A stretch of DNA of 64,000 nt, taken from the NCBI GenBank assembly GCA_026826555.1, contig JAKSZT010037198.1, positions 8,954,945 through 9,018,944 on the forward strand, given 5' to 3'. The stretch's first letter is position 1. Each line of letters starts with the position of its first letter. This document shows positions 47,154-59,400 of the stretch, in pieces. This DNA is from Tolypeutes matacus. Its lineage: Eukaryota; Chordata; Mammalia; Cingulata; Chlamyphoridae. The position numbers were made by a program, and so were the translations under genes. The notes under the pieces are model-generated. The model was not told the DNA's origin. It saw nothing but the letters and a program-made list of their open reading frames with translations, and did not search any database.

Positions 47154-49105
47154 ATATCAAGTATAATTTAATTTTGAGAAGGAAACTAGATAAATTCCAC
47201 TAGGAAAAACTATTATGAAGCAGGTTTAATTAGGTTAAAAAATTATCTTTTTAAAGGTGAGATATTTTTAATTGTATTATGTGTAGAATTATTGTTAATA
47301 TTGTCTAACTATGGAGGTCTTCAATCTAATATCACCTTCTCCCTTTTATTAAAAATAGATAATTTCCCTACATACCGATATTATGCAGATGATTACTTTC
47401 ATTATATATTTTATATAACAATACAATTATCCACATGATTTACTGGACAGAAAGGCATCAAATAATGTACTTATGGTGGAATTTGTTTCTTTACTTTATA
47501 ACAATGATGTAAATTAGAGTCCTACCTTGTAAATTTGAGAAAATAAAATATCCTGTACATGATTCATCGGTTCTGTGATTTTAGAAACATAATTCCAATT
47601 TTATCTGATTTGGTTTTTTACTCTGTATAATATAGATACTCATATAGAGGAAATTAAAATAAAATAGTTTATTGGGGCTTATACACAAGACGGGGAGAAG
47701 AGAAAAGACAGGAAATCATAATCTTGGACATAAAATCGTTGTGGTAAATCACCATTGCTCACCAATTCCTCTAGTACCCCACTCTTTCCTGGCACATGGG
47801 AAACGTGCACTACCCCATTCTTATGCTTAGATGTACCATGTGAGTTTTATGAGATTCTCTTTTTTCCCTTTTCCACCATGGGAAGGTGAAACCTAGGTTG
47901 ATATGGCTTTATCATAAAATGGTATAGCCTCCTTCAGCCTAGGTACCTGCAAGGCCATTACAAACAAACCCTGTGCAGCTGGTGCCCACTTTTTATTACT
48001 ATCCCAGGAGGCCAATAGTAAATATAGGCTGATTTAATCCCAACTCTTGGAGGATTCAACTAACAAAGGCCTATTTCTCATTTACTCTACATGTCCAGCA
48101 CCAGTTGCATGTGGGACAGTAATAAAAGTGAAGTGTATATGTAGGTTAAAAAGTAAGAGAAGATACAGTCAGAATTGTAAACATATAAAATAAATTAAAA
48201 GAACATAAATGATTCTTTTAATGTTCTATGTAATTGATTGTCAATCTGTTTTAGCAGAAATATAAAAAATACTTAAATAACTTTTCTAATAAACACAGAA
48301 AAAGCTTCTGCGGTTCAAATTACATAGTTCATTTTAATCTACACAGAAAAAAATGTACAAGACAATTTAATAGGTATTTTTAGGGGCCACCTTTCTAATG
48401 TAAATCTGCTAAGGAAAGGTATGGATTATTGAAGTTTCAGCACAGTAATAAATTTAGCACAGATTCAGTTGTTAAAAGAATGGTGTGGGTGTTGAAATAT
48501 TAGGCAGTTTTACATTCTTTTTCTATATTTCTGAAAAACATTGTTTTAGCAAACATCTACTTTTATAAATGTAGGGAAAATAAAGATTAAAACAAAGGAT
48601 TCCATAAAAAGACTGTACAAAATTTCTTTTTACATAACCTAATTTTATGAGTCACATGTTTTGATACTCAGCAACATTTTGAAAGAAAAAGCTTAGATTC
48701 TAGTATTAGACCTCTTTTAGAATTTGTCTAGTAGGTTTTCCAGACCTTGCTAGAAGACCCTGAACAAGAAATAGCTGATACTCTTAAATCCAAGATGTGG
48801 ACACAAGAGGATTTAAGCACTAAACATTCAAATTACTGATATTACAATCACTAAGGATTGGCTTTTTACTACCATTCATTGATACAAATCAAGCCTAAGG
48901 TTATGGAATTTTCTAGAAGAAAGCATTCTATATTTTGAATATCTCTTCCTATGTCAGATGTCAGCTACAATTGAGTTTAGGGAGGTAATCAGTAAAAGGA
49001 ATACATCAGGTTTTTTTCTTTACTAAAATGTATTTTTCCATCCCAAAATATGGTAATTTTTTAAATGGCAAGAATTGTTTAATAAAAATTGTTTAATAAA
49101 AGTTT
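47154..49105. other. AT-rich DNA, largely unassigned
   Basis: 47,690-48,080 is slightly richer in G+C ('ggaggccaatagtaaatata', 'acctaggttgatatggcttt') and could be an old LTR, but I cannot name it. A 15-bp unit 'aattgtttaataaaa' is tandemly duplicated at about 49,073-49,101. Confidence 0.4.
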
Positions 49106-49705
49106 TAGTAAATCAACATCCACAGTGCATAATGATTGGAATTTGGTATAATCACATAATTGTGCATTCACCACTTTAATCATTATTAAAGCATTTTCAT
49201 TATTCCAATAATAATACTAATAAACTAAACACAGACAAACAAACAAACTAATCACCTCTCAATCTATGCTTCCCCTGCTGTACATAGCTGCTATTCTGTT
49301 TCCATCTCTCCAGTTTATTTGTATTTATATTTTGTAAAAACTGTCTTGTATATTCAGTCTTACCCATATTCATATTTTACATGAGGTATACTATGTTATA
49401 CAGTCCCATGTTACATTTTTTAGCTTTCCTTCTAGCAATATACATGTCCTTAGATTTTTCCTTTCAACCACTGTCATACCCATATAATAGCTCTGCTAGT
49501 AACAAAGACCATGATGTGCTTTCACCATTTCTTTCCATTTACAAAGATTTATAAACAACCTTTTTACCAATTCTGCACATATTAACCCTCAGTTTTACAT
49601 TCTTTACCCTCATTCTATTTTCTGGTGACTTATATTCTAATTATTAACTCCATGAGTTCACACAATATATTTAGTTCATAATAGCACAATCATACAGTAT
49701 TCGTC

Positions 49706-51515
49706 CATTTGTGTCTGGCTTGCTTCACTCAACATAACGTCCTCCAAGTTCATCCATGTTGTCATATTCTTCTTGACTCCATTTCTTCTTACTGTTGCAT
49801 AATATTCCATCGTGTGTATACATCACAAATTGTTTATTCATTGATTAATGGACACCTGGATTGTTTCCATATTTTGGCAATTGTGGATAAAACTGCTATG
49901 AACATAGGTGTGCAGGTGTGTGTTCTAGTCTCTGCTCTCAGTTCTTCTAGGTATATACCTGGTAATGGTATTGCCAGGTCACATGGAAAGTCTATTCAAC
50001 TTCCTTAGGAACTGCTCAACAGTCCTCCACAGTGGCTGTACCATTCTACATTCCCAACAACAGGGAATAAGTGTTCCTATCTCTCCATATCCTCTCCAAC
50101 ACTTGTAGTTTTCCAACTTTTTAATAGTGGTCATTCTAATAGGTGTGAAATGATATCTCACTGTAGTTTTGATTTTCATTTCCCTAATCACTAGTGATGG
50201 TGAACATTTTTTCATGTTGTTTTTTTTTTTTTTTTTTTTTTTGCCATTTGTATTTCTTCTTTGGGCAATTGTCTTTTTAAGTCTTTTGCCCATTTTTTGA
50301 TCCATTAGTTTTTCTTTTTATTGTTGAGTTGTATGATCTCTTTATATATCATGGATATTAAACCCTTACTGGATATGTGATTGCCAATTATTTTCTCCTA
50401 TTGAGTTGGCTGTCTTTTCACCCTTTTGACAAAGTCCTTTGAGGTGCAAAAGTGTTTAATTTTGAGGAAGTCCTTTTTATCTATTTTTTCTTTAGTTGCT
50501 GGTGCCTTGGATGAAAGGTTTAAGAAACTACTGCCTACCACAAGATCTTGAAGATATTTTCCTACATATCTAGGAGGTTTTAATGGTTGTTGCTTTTATA
50601 TTTAGGTCCTTGATCCATTTTGAGTTAATTTTTGTATAAGGGGTCCTCTTTCTTTCTTTTGGATATGGTTATCTTGTTTTCCTAGCACCATTTGTTGAAT
50701 AGACTGTTCTGTCCCAGCTGGGAGGGCTTGACTGCCTTGTCAAAAATCACTTAACTGTAGATGTAAGGGTCTATTTCTGAGTTCTCCATTCAGTTCCATT
50801 GGTCAATCTTTCTGTCTTTATGCCAGTACCATGCTGATTTTTCCACTGTAGCTAAGTAATTTGCTTTAAAGTCATGATGTGAGAGAGCTCCAACTTTGTT
50901 CTATTTAAAAACATTTTGGCTTACCCTTTCAAATAAATTGGCTAATTGGCTAATTGGCTTTCATTTCTGCAAAAAAGGCTGTTGGTATTTTGGGGGGATT
51001 GGGTTGAATCTGTAAATCAGTTTGGGAAGAATTGACATCTTAAGGATATTTAGCCTTCCAATCCAGGAACATAGAATGTCCTTCTATTTATTTAAGTCTT
51101 CTTGGTTTCTTTTAGCAATGTTTTGTATTTTTCTGAATACATGTCTTTTATTTCCTTGGTTAAGTTTATTCCTAAACATTTGATTATTTTAGTCACTATA
51201 GTAAATGGAATTTTTTTCTGACTTCCTCCTCAGATTGCTGAACAGCAGTGCATAGAAATGCTACTGGTTTTTGCAGATAAATATTGTATCTCACTACTGT
51301 GCTGAACTCACCTTTTAGTTCTAATAGCTTTGTTGTGGATTTTTCAGGATTTTCAAGACATAACATCATGTCATCAGCAAATAGTGAAAGTTTAACTTCT
51401 TTCCTATTGGGTGCCTTTTATTGCTGTAGATAGCATAATTGCTCTAGCTAGAACAGTTAGCAAAATATTGAATAATCATGGTGACAGTGGTCTTCCTTGA
51501 CTTGCTCCTGAACTA
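49706..51515 (-). pseudogene. ORF2: ORF2p RT 3' half and C-terminal domain, decayed
   Basis: The FADD motif is readable near 51,366-51,378. The C-terminal region includes '[19 protein letters not shown]' at about 50,040-50,100. There the Cys-rich motif is broken: the second Cys is Tyr and the His is Pro. A 23-24-nt T run at 50,219-50,242 (poly-Lys in frame) has expanded relative to the younger copy. Frameshifts throughout. Confidence 0.8.
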
Positions 51516-51669
51516 AACTTTTGGTTTTGTTGATTCTATGTATGCTCTTATCTTCACTATTTCTTTCTTTCAGCTTGGTTTGAGATTAGATTGCTGTTCT
51601 TTTTTTTTTTTTAGTTCCTCCAGCTTGTGGTTAGATCTTTCATTTTAGCCTCTTCTTCTTCCTTCTTCA

Positions 51670-51765
51670 TTTTTTTTTTTTTTTTAAGGAAGTACCAGGG
51701 ATTGACCCTGGGACCTCATACAAGGGAAGCAGGCACTTAAACCACTGACCTACACCCACTCCCCT
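51670..51765 (-). mobile_element. Short DAS-type SINE nested in the L1
   Basis: Minus-strand reading 'gggagtgggtgtaggtcagt' carries A-box-like sequence (51,756-51,742) and a B-box-like GGGTCAATCCC near 51,710-51,700, then a poly-A (T run 51,670-51,685 on plus). It consists of little more than the tRNA-like region, so it is a shorter subfamily than the copy at 41.7 kb. It is inserted in the ORF2 linker region of the older L1. The flanks are both CT-rich, so the target duplication is unclear. Confidence 0.75.
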
Positions 51766-51917
51766 CTTTTTTCTTTTCTAATGTAAGCATTGAGGGCTGT
51801 AAATTTCCCTTTCGGCACTGCCTTTGCAGTGTTCAATAAATTTTGTTATATTGTGTTCACATTTTCATTCATCTCAAGATGTTTACTAAATTCTCTTGCA
51901 ATTTCTTCTTTGACCCA

Positions 51918-52658
51918 CTAATTATTTAAGAGAGTTTTAAAAAATCTCCTTATATTAATGAATTTTTCCTTTGTCAGTCCATTGATAATTTCCAGCTTCA
52001 ATCTGTTATGATAAGAGACAGTGTTTTGTATAATTTCAATCTTTTTAAATTTATTGACACCTGTCTTGTGACCCAACATATGGTCTATCCTGGAGAAGGA
52101 TCCATGAGTGCTTGAAAACAATCTATATCCTGCTGTTTGGGGGTGCAATGCTCTATAAATATCTGTTAAGTATAGTTCACTTATCATATTATTCAAGCTC
52201 TATGTTTCTTTATTTACCCTCTGTTCAGATTTTCTGTCCAATACTGAGAGGGGTGTATTGAAGTCTCCAACTATTATTGTAGTGACATCTATTTCACCCT
52301 TCAGTTTTGACAGTATTTACCTCATGTACCTTGGGACATCCAGGTTGGGTACATAAATATTTAGTATAGTTATTTCTTCTTGTTGAATTGCCCCTTTTAT
52401 TAATAAATAATGACCTTCTTTATTCCTTTATAACAGTTTTGCATTTGAAATCTTGTCCAATATTACAATTGCTACTCCAGCTCTTTTTTGGTTACTATTT
52501 GCATAGAATATCTTTTTCCAACCTTTCACTTTCAACCTGTTTGTGTCCACACATCTGAGATGAGTCTCTTGTAGACAGCATATAGATGGCACATTTTTTC
52601 TTATCCATTCTAACAGTCTGTGTTTTTTCATTAGGTAGTTCAAGCCATTATCATTCAA
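51918..52658 (-). pseudogene. ORF2: ORF2p endonuclease domain, decayed
   Basis: 'SICCLQETH' (Glu of the active site) lies in the stretch 52,428-52,658, and 'FSRIDHMLGHKT' with its catalytic Asp in 51,918-52,196. The usual Ser-Asp-His is Ser-Tyr-His here, so a catalytic Asp is lost. The middle of the domain is out of frame. Homologous to the intact domain at 35,886-36,827. Confidence 0.82.
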
Positions 52659-52799
52659 TGTTATAACCGTAAAGGCATGACTTACTTCATCCGTTTTGTT
52701 CTTTGACTTTCTGTTGTCATATCTTACTATTGTCTGTCTTTTTACTCTTTAATTTACCCTCCCTAATAATCTTCATTTCTACAGTCTCCTCCAAGTCTC

Positions 52800-53680
52800 T
52801 CACCCTTGTTTTTTTCCTTTTAGGCTGCAACACTCCCTTTAGTACCACTTGTAATTCTGGACTTTTGGTAACATTCTCTTTAAGTTTTTGTCTATGAAAA
52901 CTTTGAGCTCCCCTTCACTTTTCTTTTTCTTTATTTTCTTTTTACTTTTTTGTATTTGTTTCCCTTTCATTTTTGAAGACAGTTTTTCTGGAAACAGAAC
53001 TTTTGTTGGCAGTTTTATCTTTTAGTACCTTAAATACATCATACTACTTTCTTCTCACCTACAAATTTTCTGATGAGAGGTCTGCACTTAATTTTATTGC
53101 TGTTCCCTTATACATAATACTTTGCTTTTCTCTTCATGCTTTCAGAATCCTCTCTTTATCTGATATTTGTCATTCAGTATAGTAGATATCTTGGAGTAGG
53201 TCTATTTGGATTTATTTTGTTTGGAGTGCATTGTCCTTCTTGGATATTAATAGTTATGTCTTTCATAAGTGTTGAGAAGTTTTCAGTCATTATTTCCTCA
53301 AATATTCTTTCTGACTCTTTTCCATTCTTTTCTCCTTCTGGGGCACTAATAATGCATATGTTTGTGTATTTCATGTTGCCATTCAATTCCCTGAGACCCT
53401 ATTGCTATTCTCTTCTCTTTCTATTATCCTGTCTTTTCCAGTTTAGATGTTCTGTCCTCAAAAACACTAAATCTAACTTCAAGCAATTTAAATTTGTTCT
53501 CATGTGCCTCTAATATATTTTTAATCTCATCCATTGTGTCTTTCATTCCCATAAAACTGACACATTTCTTTGAAGAGAAATTTTCTTTCAAATTGTTCTT
53601 CATGCTCACGCAGTGTTTTCTTAATATCCTTTATCTCTTTGGTCATATATTCTTTCAATTGATTTAGGAGATTTGTGTTA
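52800..53680 (-). pseudogene. ORF1: ORF1p remnant of the older L1
   Basis: The stretch at 53,174-53,386 reads 'YTNICIISAPEGEKNGKE' and 'NPNRPTPRYLL', aligning with the RRM entry of the younger ORF1p ('HTNICIMSIPEGEEKGKR', 'NPNRPTPRHIL'). Upstream 53,424-53,609 is the coiled-coil part. The C-terminal domain (52,870-53,100) is frameshifted. Confidence 0.8.
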
Positions 53681-54230
53681 TTATCATGGATTAGTTGCCT
53701 TAAATCCTGTAGATGATCAGGATATTTGGTTTATTCCCCTGTTTGGGCAATCTCTTCCTGTTTCCTAGTATGTCTTGTAATTCTTAGCTGATATCTAGGC
53801 ATCTGAAGATGTTAGTGAATTTACACTGGTGGTCAATTTCTCTCTTGCCTAGTGTTTTTTTTTCACTGCTCTTCTTTAATATTTGGTTCAACTTATTCAT
53901 AGTCTTTAAAATTGCCCAGCTTAAGTTATCAAAATTGGGCCAGGGTCTCACAAATGGGGCATAGATTTTTCTCCCAGGGAACTTGAGAGACCTGAAAGTG
54001 GTTTTTCACTATGCAATTTCCATAGCGTCCAGCAGATGGAGGTGTCGGCAAACCTTCTCACCAAGGTGTTTCCTTCAAACTTTGCTTTCTAGTGTTTCTA
54101 TTTTGGCAGAGTAGAGACTCAAAGCAGTCTCTGCTGGCTGAATTCATTTTTGACCCTCTTTCCATTGTTTTTGTGAGGGAGTTGAGACCTTCCTGCCTAC
54201 TCCAATGTCATTTCCTCAGAACTCCTATAT

Positions 54231-54914
54231 TTATCTTTTTAAGGAATACAGTTGCTCATTTAGGGAAATGTCATAAACAACCACTGTGCTGCTAAATCCT
54301 AATAAGGAGTTAGTCTTAGCAGGCCTTTTCTCCAGTAGTCTCAAAAAGTACCCCTCCTCTAATGGAGTTAATCCCTAAACAAGGGAAATCTACCAGAAAC
54401 ACCCATAGACAGTCCAAGAAGAGCAGTTGTTACAACACTATTTTATTGTAAAAGTATTTCAATTTAGCCTTCTATTTAGATAAATTATACCTAAAGTGAG
54501 AATGGAGACAGATTTGGTGTGAAGCTAATGAACGTATGCTATGGTCCTTTATGTGCATGGGCCACCATGAGTACTGGAGGTGGTAAAGTGTTCTGGGTAG
54601 AGAGGTGAATCAGATTGGAATTAGGAAGCATTTCTATGTAGCCATTTCTTGTAGGTTGCCTAAAGAAATCTCAGAAGAAAGTCATCTAAGTTCCCAAGGC
54701 CCCTATTAATTTTTTTCCCATTCTGAAAATATATTCACTTTCATTCTTAATTTTGTATTTGTAATTTATTGCTCTTTTTCTTAAATGGGGTTTCCCAACA
54801 TTGCAAGGTTTTGTCCTTTCCAAACCTGGATCCTCTCCCTGGAAAAATGGGTTTGAGGATCTCTCCCAAACCCATCACTGATTTATAATAAATTATAGAG
54901 CGAGCCCTTGGGTC
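54231..54914. other. No recognised feature
   Basis: AT-rich sequence beyond the 5' end of the older L1. Nothing supported. Confidence 0.45.
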
Positions 54915-55320
54915 AGTCCTCCACTGCCATCATAACAGTAACTACACTAAAAATCAGTGGATTAAAATAATAAGCACTTACTTAGCTTTTGAGCCTCTAG
55001 GACAGGAATTTCAGGGAGGCATAGCCAGACTCTCTCACAAGTCTGGGTTGGCTGGCTGAAGGCTGAGCTAAAATGGTCTTAGCTTGGATGACTGAGGTAT
55101 ATTGGTTCTATTCTACATGTCTCATCCTACTCGGGTCTACTCTGGGTATGTTCTACCGGCAATTGTACAGGGAAAGAGCAGGTGAGAAGAAACATGCAAG
55201 AGCTTTTTCAAGTATCTGTGCATTCCACCTCCTAACTTGATTTGGTTGGCCAAATCAAGTTATATGGATAGCCTAACTCAGAATCAAGGGGTAACAAAAG
55301 AGACTTTGAACTTTGGTAAA
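54915..55320 (-). repeat. MaLR-like solo LTR remnant
   Basis: 'gaatttcagggaggcatagc', 'tgggttggctggctgaagg' and 'attccacctcctaac' fit an antisense MLT1-type LTR. It contains the 28-bp palindrome at 55,234-55,261. Boundaries are approximate. Confidence 0.4.
55234..55261. repeat. Perfect 12-bp inverted repeat, 4-bp loop
   Basis: Arms aacttgatttgg (55,234-55,245) and ccaaatcaagtt (55,250-55,261) around ttgg. Confidence 0.95.
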
Positions 55321-55904
55321 TTTCAATCAGATTATATAGTCTTTACCTTTTAAAGATACATTTTCAGGAAATATTTGCTGTTGAAATTGTATGAGGTCTT
55401 AGATTTTCATCAAAATAATATGAGAGGGGGGAAATGAAGAGCTAAGATGAAGCAAGGATAATCATGAGTTGGTAATTGTTGAGGCTAAGAAATGGATATA
55501 TGGTGTTCATTCTACTATTGTCTTCTTTTGACAAGTTTACAAATAAGAGCCTTTGTTAGTCATTCACTGCACTAAGAATAAATGGGCTACTTTTAACAAT
55601 ATTTTACTCTTTTTACTATAGAAATTTTAATATCATCATATAAAAGATGATGGCTAGAGGGAAATGGAGAATAGGAATTGCCTGATAAAATATTAGTTCA
55701 ATGGATAAAACAAAGAATGAATGATTTATCTCATCAAGTACGTATCTTTTATAATCAGGTTTATTTCTGGTTAAGCTCTACATGTGTTTATATATTTAAC
55801 AGATAGCTTCTGAACATCATCTAGTCACTGTCATCCTTCTAAGCTCTGATAACAGAGAGAAGAGAAGGGTGAGTTTCTGACCTTGAGGCTCTTATATTTG
55901 CATT
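55321..55904. other. AT-rich DNA, no recognised feature
   Basis: No gene or repeat recognised. Confidence 0.45.
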
Positions 55905-56402
55905 TGCTGCCTAGTGTTACTGTAACAAATTACCATGTATTTGGTGACTTAAACAATACCTATTCATTATCTGACAATTCAGTAGGTAGAAGTTCAACGT
56001 GGGTCTTACTGGGCTAAAATCAAAATGCCGGCAGGGCTATTTTCCTTCTTGGCAGCTCTGGGGGAAAATCTGTTGCCTTGTCTTTTTTTAGCTTCTAGAG
56101 GCCACCCACATTCCTTGACTCATGACTCCTTTCCTCCTTCTTCAAAGCCAGCATTTTTGCACCCCTCTGTGCCTTTCTTCTGCAGTTGCATTTCCTTCTG
56201 ATTGATTATAGCCAGGAAAGGTTCTCCTCTTTCAAGGATCCATTTGAGTAAATTGGCCCACCTTGACTATCCAGGATAACTTCCTCATCTCAAAGTCCTT
56301 AACCTTACTCACATCTTTAACGTTCCTTTTGCCATGTTAGGGAATATACTCAGAGATTTAGGGTGTAGGAGGTGGACATTTTAGAGTGCCATTATTCTAC
56401 CA
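55905..56402 (-). repeat. MLT1/MaLR-like solo LTR
   Basis: Antisense LTR landmarks in order: 'gtgttactgtaacaaattac' (55,914), 'gtgggtcttactgggctaaa' (56,000), 'agcttctagaggccacccac' (56,091), 'tcaaagtcctta' (56,289), 'ttttgccatgttagggaata' and 'gtggacattttagagtgcca'. The full-length layout suggests a solo LTR, diverged. Confidence 0.6.
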
Positions 56403-59400
56403 AGTGAAGTAGTCAAATAGTGGGAGAAAAAAAATAAGTAAATGACAAACAACTATGCAAAATAGATACTTTCAGACACTGATACATGCTATAAAAATCC
56501 ATGAAATACTAATTGACAGCAATTGAGTATTGATTTACAGTGATTGGCTATCGACAGTGACTTATAACTTGTTTATGTATATTGCATGCTAAGAGAAGGT
56601 CTCATAAAGGAAGTGACATTTAAGGTGATACTTTTCTGACAAAAGAAGATCTTGCAAAGTTCTGTAAGCAGAAAATTCCAGGCAAGGGCAGGCCTAGTGT
56701 AAATGCCCAATGTGGGAGAACAGAAAGTAAGTTGTATGGATTCCAGATTGCTAAGGGGAAAGTACTATGCTTTGAGGCTTGAATTTTAGTCAGGGTACAG
56801 ATTTATGGGCTCAAATAGGGTCTGATTTACTATGTTACATAGGCTTTGTATTTTATATCATTTGCAAAGAAAAGTGACAAGAAAAAAGCAAGGAAAAGGC
56901 ATAATCTATTTATGTTTAAAATAACTTCTGGGTCCTTTTTGGACAACAGATTTTAGTGGTCTATTCTCCACCGTACTTACTATGGGTCTTGGTTATTACA
57001 TCCTAAATTAAAAAATTAGTAAAAATTCTAATATTATTTAACAAACATTCTTTTTACTAACTGATGTTTTGTTTGGAAGAGAATCTATTATGAGAATCTG
57101 AATGAATAACTAAGAAAGGCTAAGGTATTTATTATTATTTATTTTAAATAAGTACTGTAATCTCCCCTCAATAGAGGAAATTTCTATAGTAGGCATTTTC
57201 CTAACAGATTAAAATAGTAATAAAAATAAAATACTCACATATATTTTTAACAAATCCCAGATCACAATGTCATATTTTAAAGCTAAATAAGAAACAAATC
57301 AAACACATATTTTATGAAAATATTTCAAACCATTGTGATCATTTAAATTAATGTGGACATCTTAACAGTTTCACAAGTTTCAGATTCTCAAATTTCACAA
57401 GAAACAGTTTCATAATTTTAATAAGTTTCATAAATTTCACAGTTTCATAGAATTGGCAGGGAGCAGATGAAATAAATATCTTAGCATTTTATGCTATTTT
57501 GATGAATGGGAGAGAATGATCCATGTTTATAGTTCTGCACTGTGCTAAACAGATGAGCTGTGATGTTTTCTGGTATAATGTCCTCTTCATGCAGGATCAG
57601 TTGTGTGGTAGTAAAAGTATTAGGGGGTGTCTTAGGGGCCTAAAATTTTCTAGGTGGCTAGAGTGAAATGGAATGGGCATTGTAATGAAAGCTATAAAAA
57701 CCAGTTAACTATAGAAGAGCTACATGAACTTTCACCCACTTCCTGTCCATCCTATCAGTACCACGATGCCAAGTTCTTCTTCTGGCAATGAAGGGTTCTA
57801 AAACACAACCACTTATATGTGGTTCTAATGTACAGCCTTTTATATGGACTTATGATAACACCAATAACTAGGCCAATTACTCTGGGGAGGAGTAATAGGA
57901 GCTTGATAACATTGAAAAATTGAATGAAAATTTAGAATTATCCTTTTTAAGAAATGAATTATCATATGATTTTTTCAATTTCATTTTTATTTCTCACTTT
58001 CAACCAATAATCTTGAGGAATTTTTATATCATTATGTAAAAGTAGAGAATCTGAAAGATTATTGATGATATTGACCTTTTATACTTTAAGATAAGACCGA
58101 TTTTTCTCTTTCTACAAAAGCCATTGAGATGTATATGTATGTGTGCCTATCTGTCCATGCATCTAGCTACTCTCTATATAATAAAGTTATAGTATAACCG
58201 TACAATCACATAGCCCTAACTAAGGCAAATTTTGATATAATGCCTTATCAATAATTTAGAAAAACAACAGCATGTATTTTAACTACAAAGCCTTGTCTTA
58301 AATTGGGCACAGTGGCTGCTCTCTGATCAGTTCTTGAGCACTATTCTGATGGTTTTGTCATTACCATTTCCCTTCAATATCACACATGCAAAATAATGTT
58401 GATTCATTGGAAAGACATTCTTTCCAAATATCCTTGTAAAATTGTTATAATGAATCTATCATTACGAGAAAACTTTTATTTTCTATATAAATTTCAGCAG
58501 AATCAGTTATTTTATCTGCCTTTGAAAAATAAAGGTAACTGAAACTAAGGTACTTTCCCTCACCTTCTATCCCAATGAATAAATAAGAAGAAGCCACGTT
58601 TCACAAACTACTTTGTTTTCTGCTCCCACTTTAATCTCCTGCCCTTCTGAAAACCAAGGAGAAGTAATAGAGTAATTAATCATATGATATTTCTCTCTTG
58701 ACAGCACCAGCCTCTTCTGACTACATTTATTGCTGTACTGCCAAACTACTTTCTGCTACATCCTCCGGTTTGTCATAGCTTTCCCAGTAATTCTTCATGC
58801 TATCAATTATTTAGCACCAGCTGCATAATGCATCCATTCAAAAATGGTTATGAGGAAGAGAGATCAATAAACAGAAGGTCTATTAAAACCCATGTAATAA
58901 GAGAAGATGCCAGAAAGATTATAATCTGACCCATGCCTTGCACAAAAGGAGTTTTCATAAACCAGCTCACTGGCACTTGTAATGTCACTTTTTAAAGAAT
59001 TTAAGAATAGTGCATCAGCACTTCAGTTCTCTCCTTGCCAGTAGATTTCTAGAGGGAATACAAACATCCTCAGATAAGAGAGAGTTTTGAAGTTTCAGAT
59101 TTTGATAGACCATGAGAGCAGCAGAATCACAGTTTAATAACATTTTCCTGGGTATGCATTTCAGTGACTCAAACACTAAGAAGACTTTGAGAGTGGACCT
59201 GGTTACTTGTAATTAGGGAGATTCCAGAAAGAATTACTATCTGGATAAAATTGAAATTTGCTAAACAATCTCATAGTCATTTGAGTAAGTCTTACTCTCC
59301 AACTACTTCTCATTGTATATGAAATGCTTGATGACAACCTTAGGTTACCTAAGCCAGCAGTTTACTCTGAGAGGCCACAGGGGAATACTTCGAGTTCTTT

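Larger units (their letters stand above)
49106..54230 (-). mobile_element. Older L1 element with internal deletion
   Basis: Minus-strand L1 aligned by landmarks to the copy at 32-39 kb: 3' UTR (49,106-49,700), ORF2 (49,700-52,660), ORF1 (about 52,800-53,680) and a short 5' UTR to about 54,230. It is more diverged, with no frame longer than ~125 codons. About 0.85 kb of RT-coding sequence is missing at about 51,515, and a SINE is nested at 51,670-51,765. Confidence 0.85.

Noticed and set aside
46616..47158. ATATC pair as a firm target duplication of the solo LTR
   Set aside because: The LTR 3' end looks truncated and the motif is common in AT-rich DNA, so it is mentioned only as a possibility.
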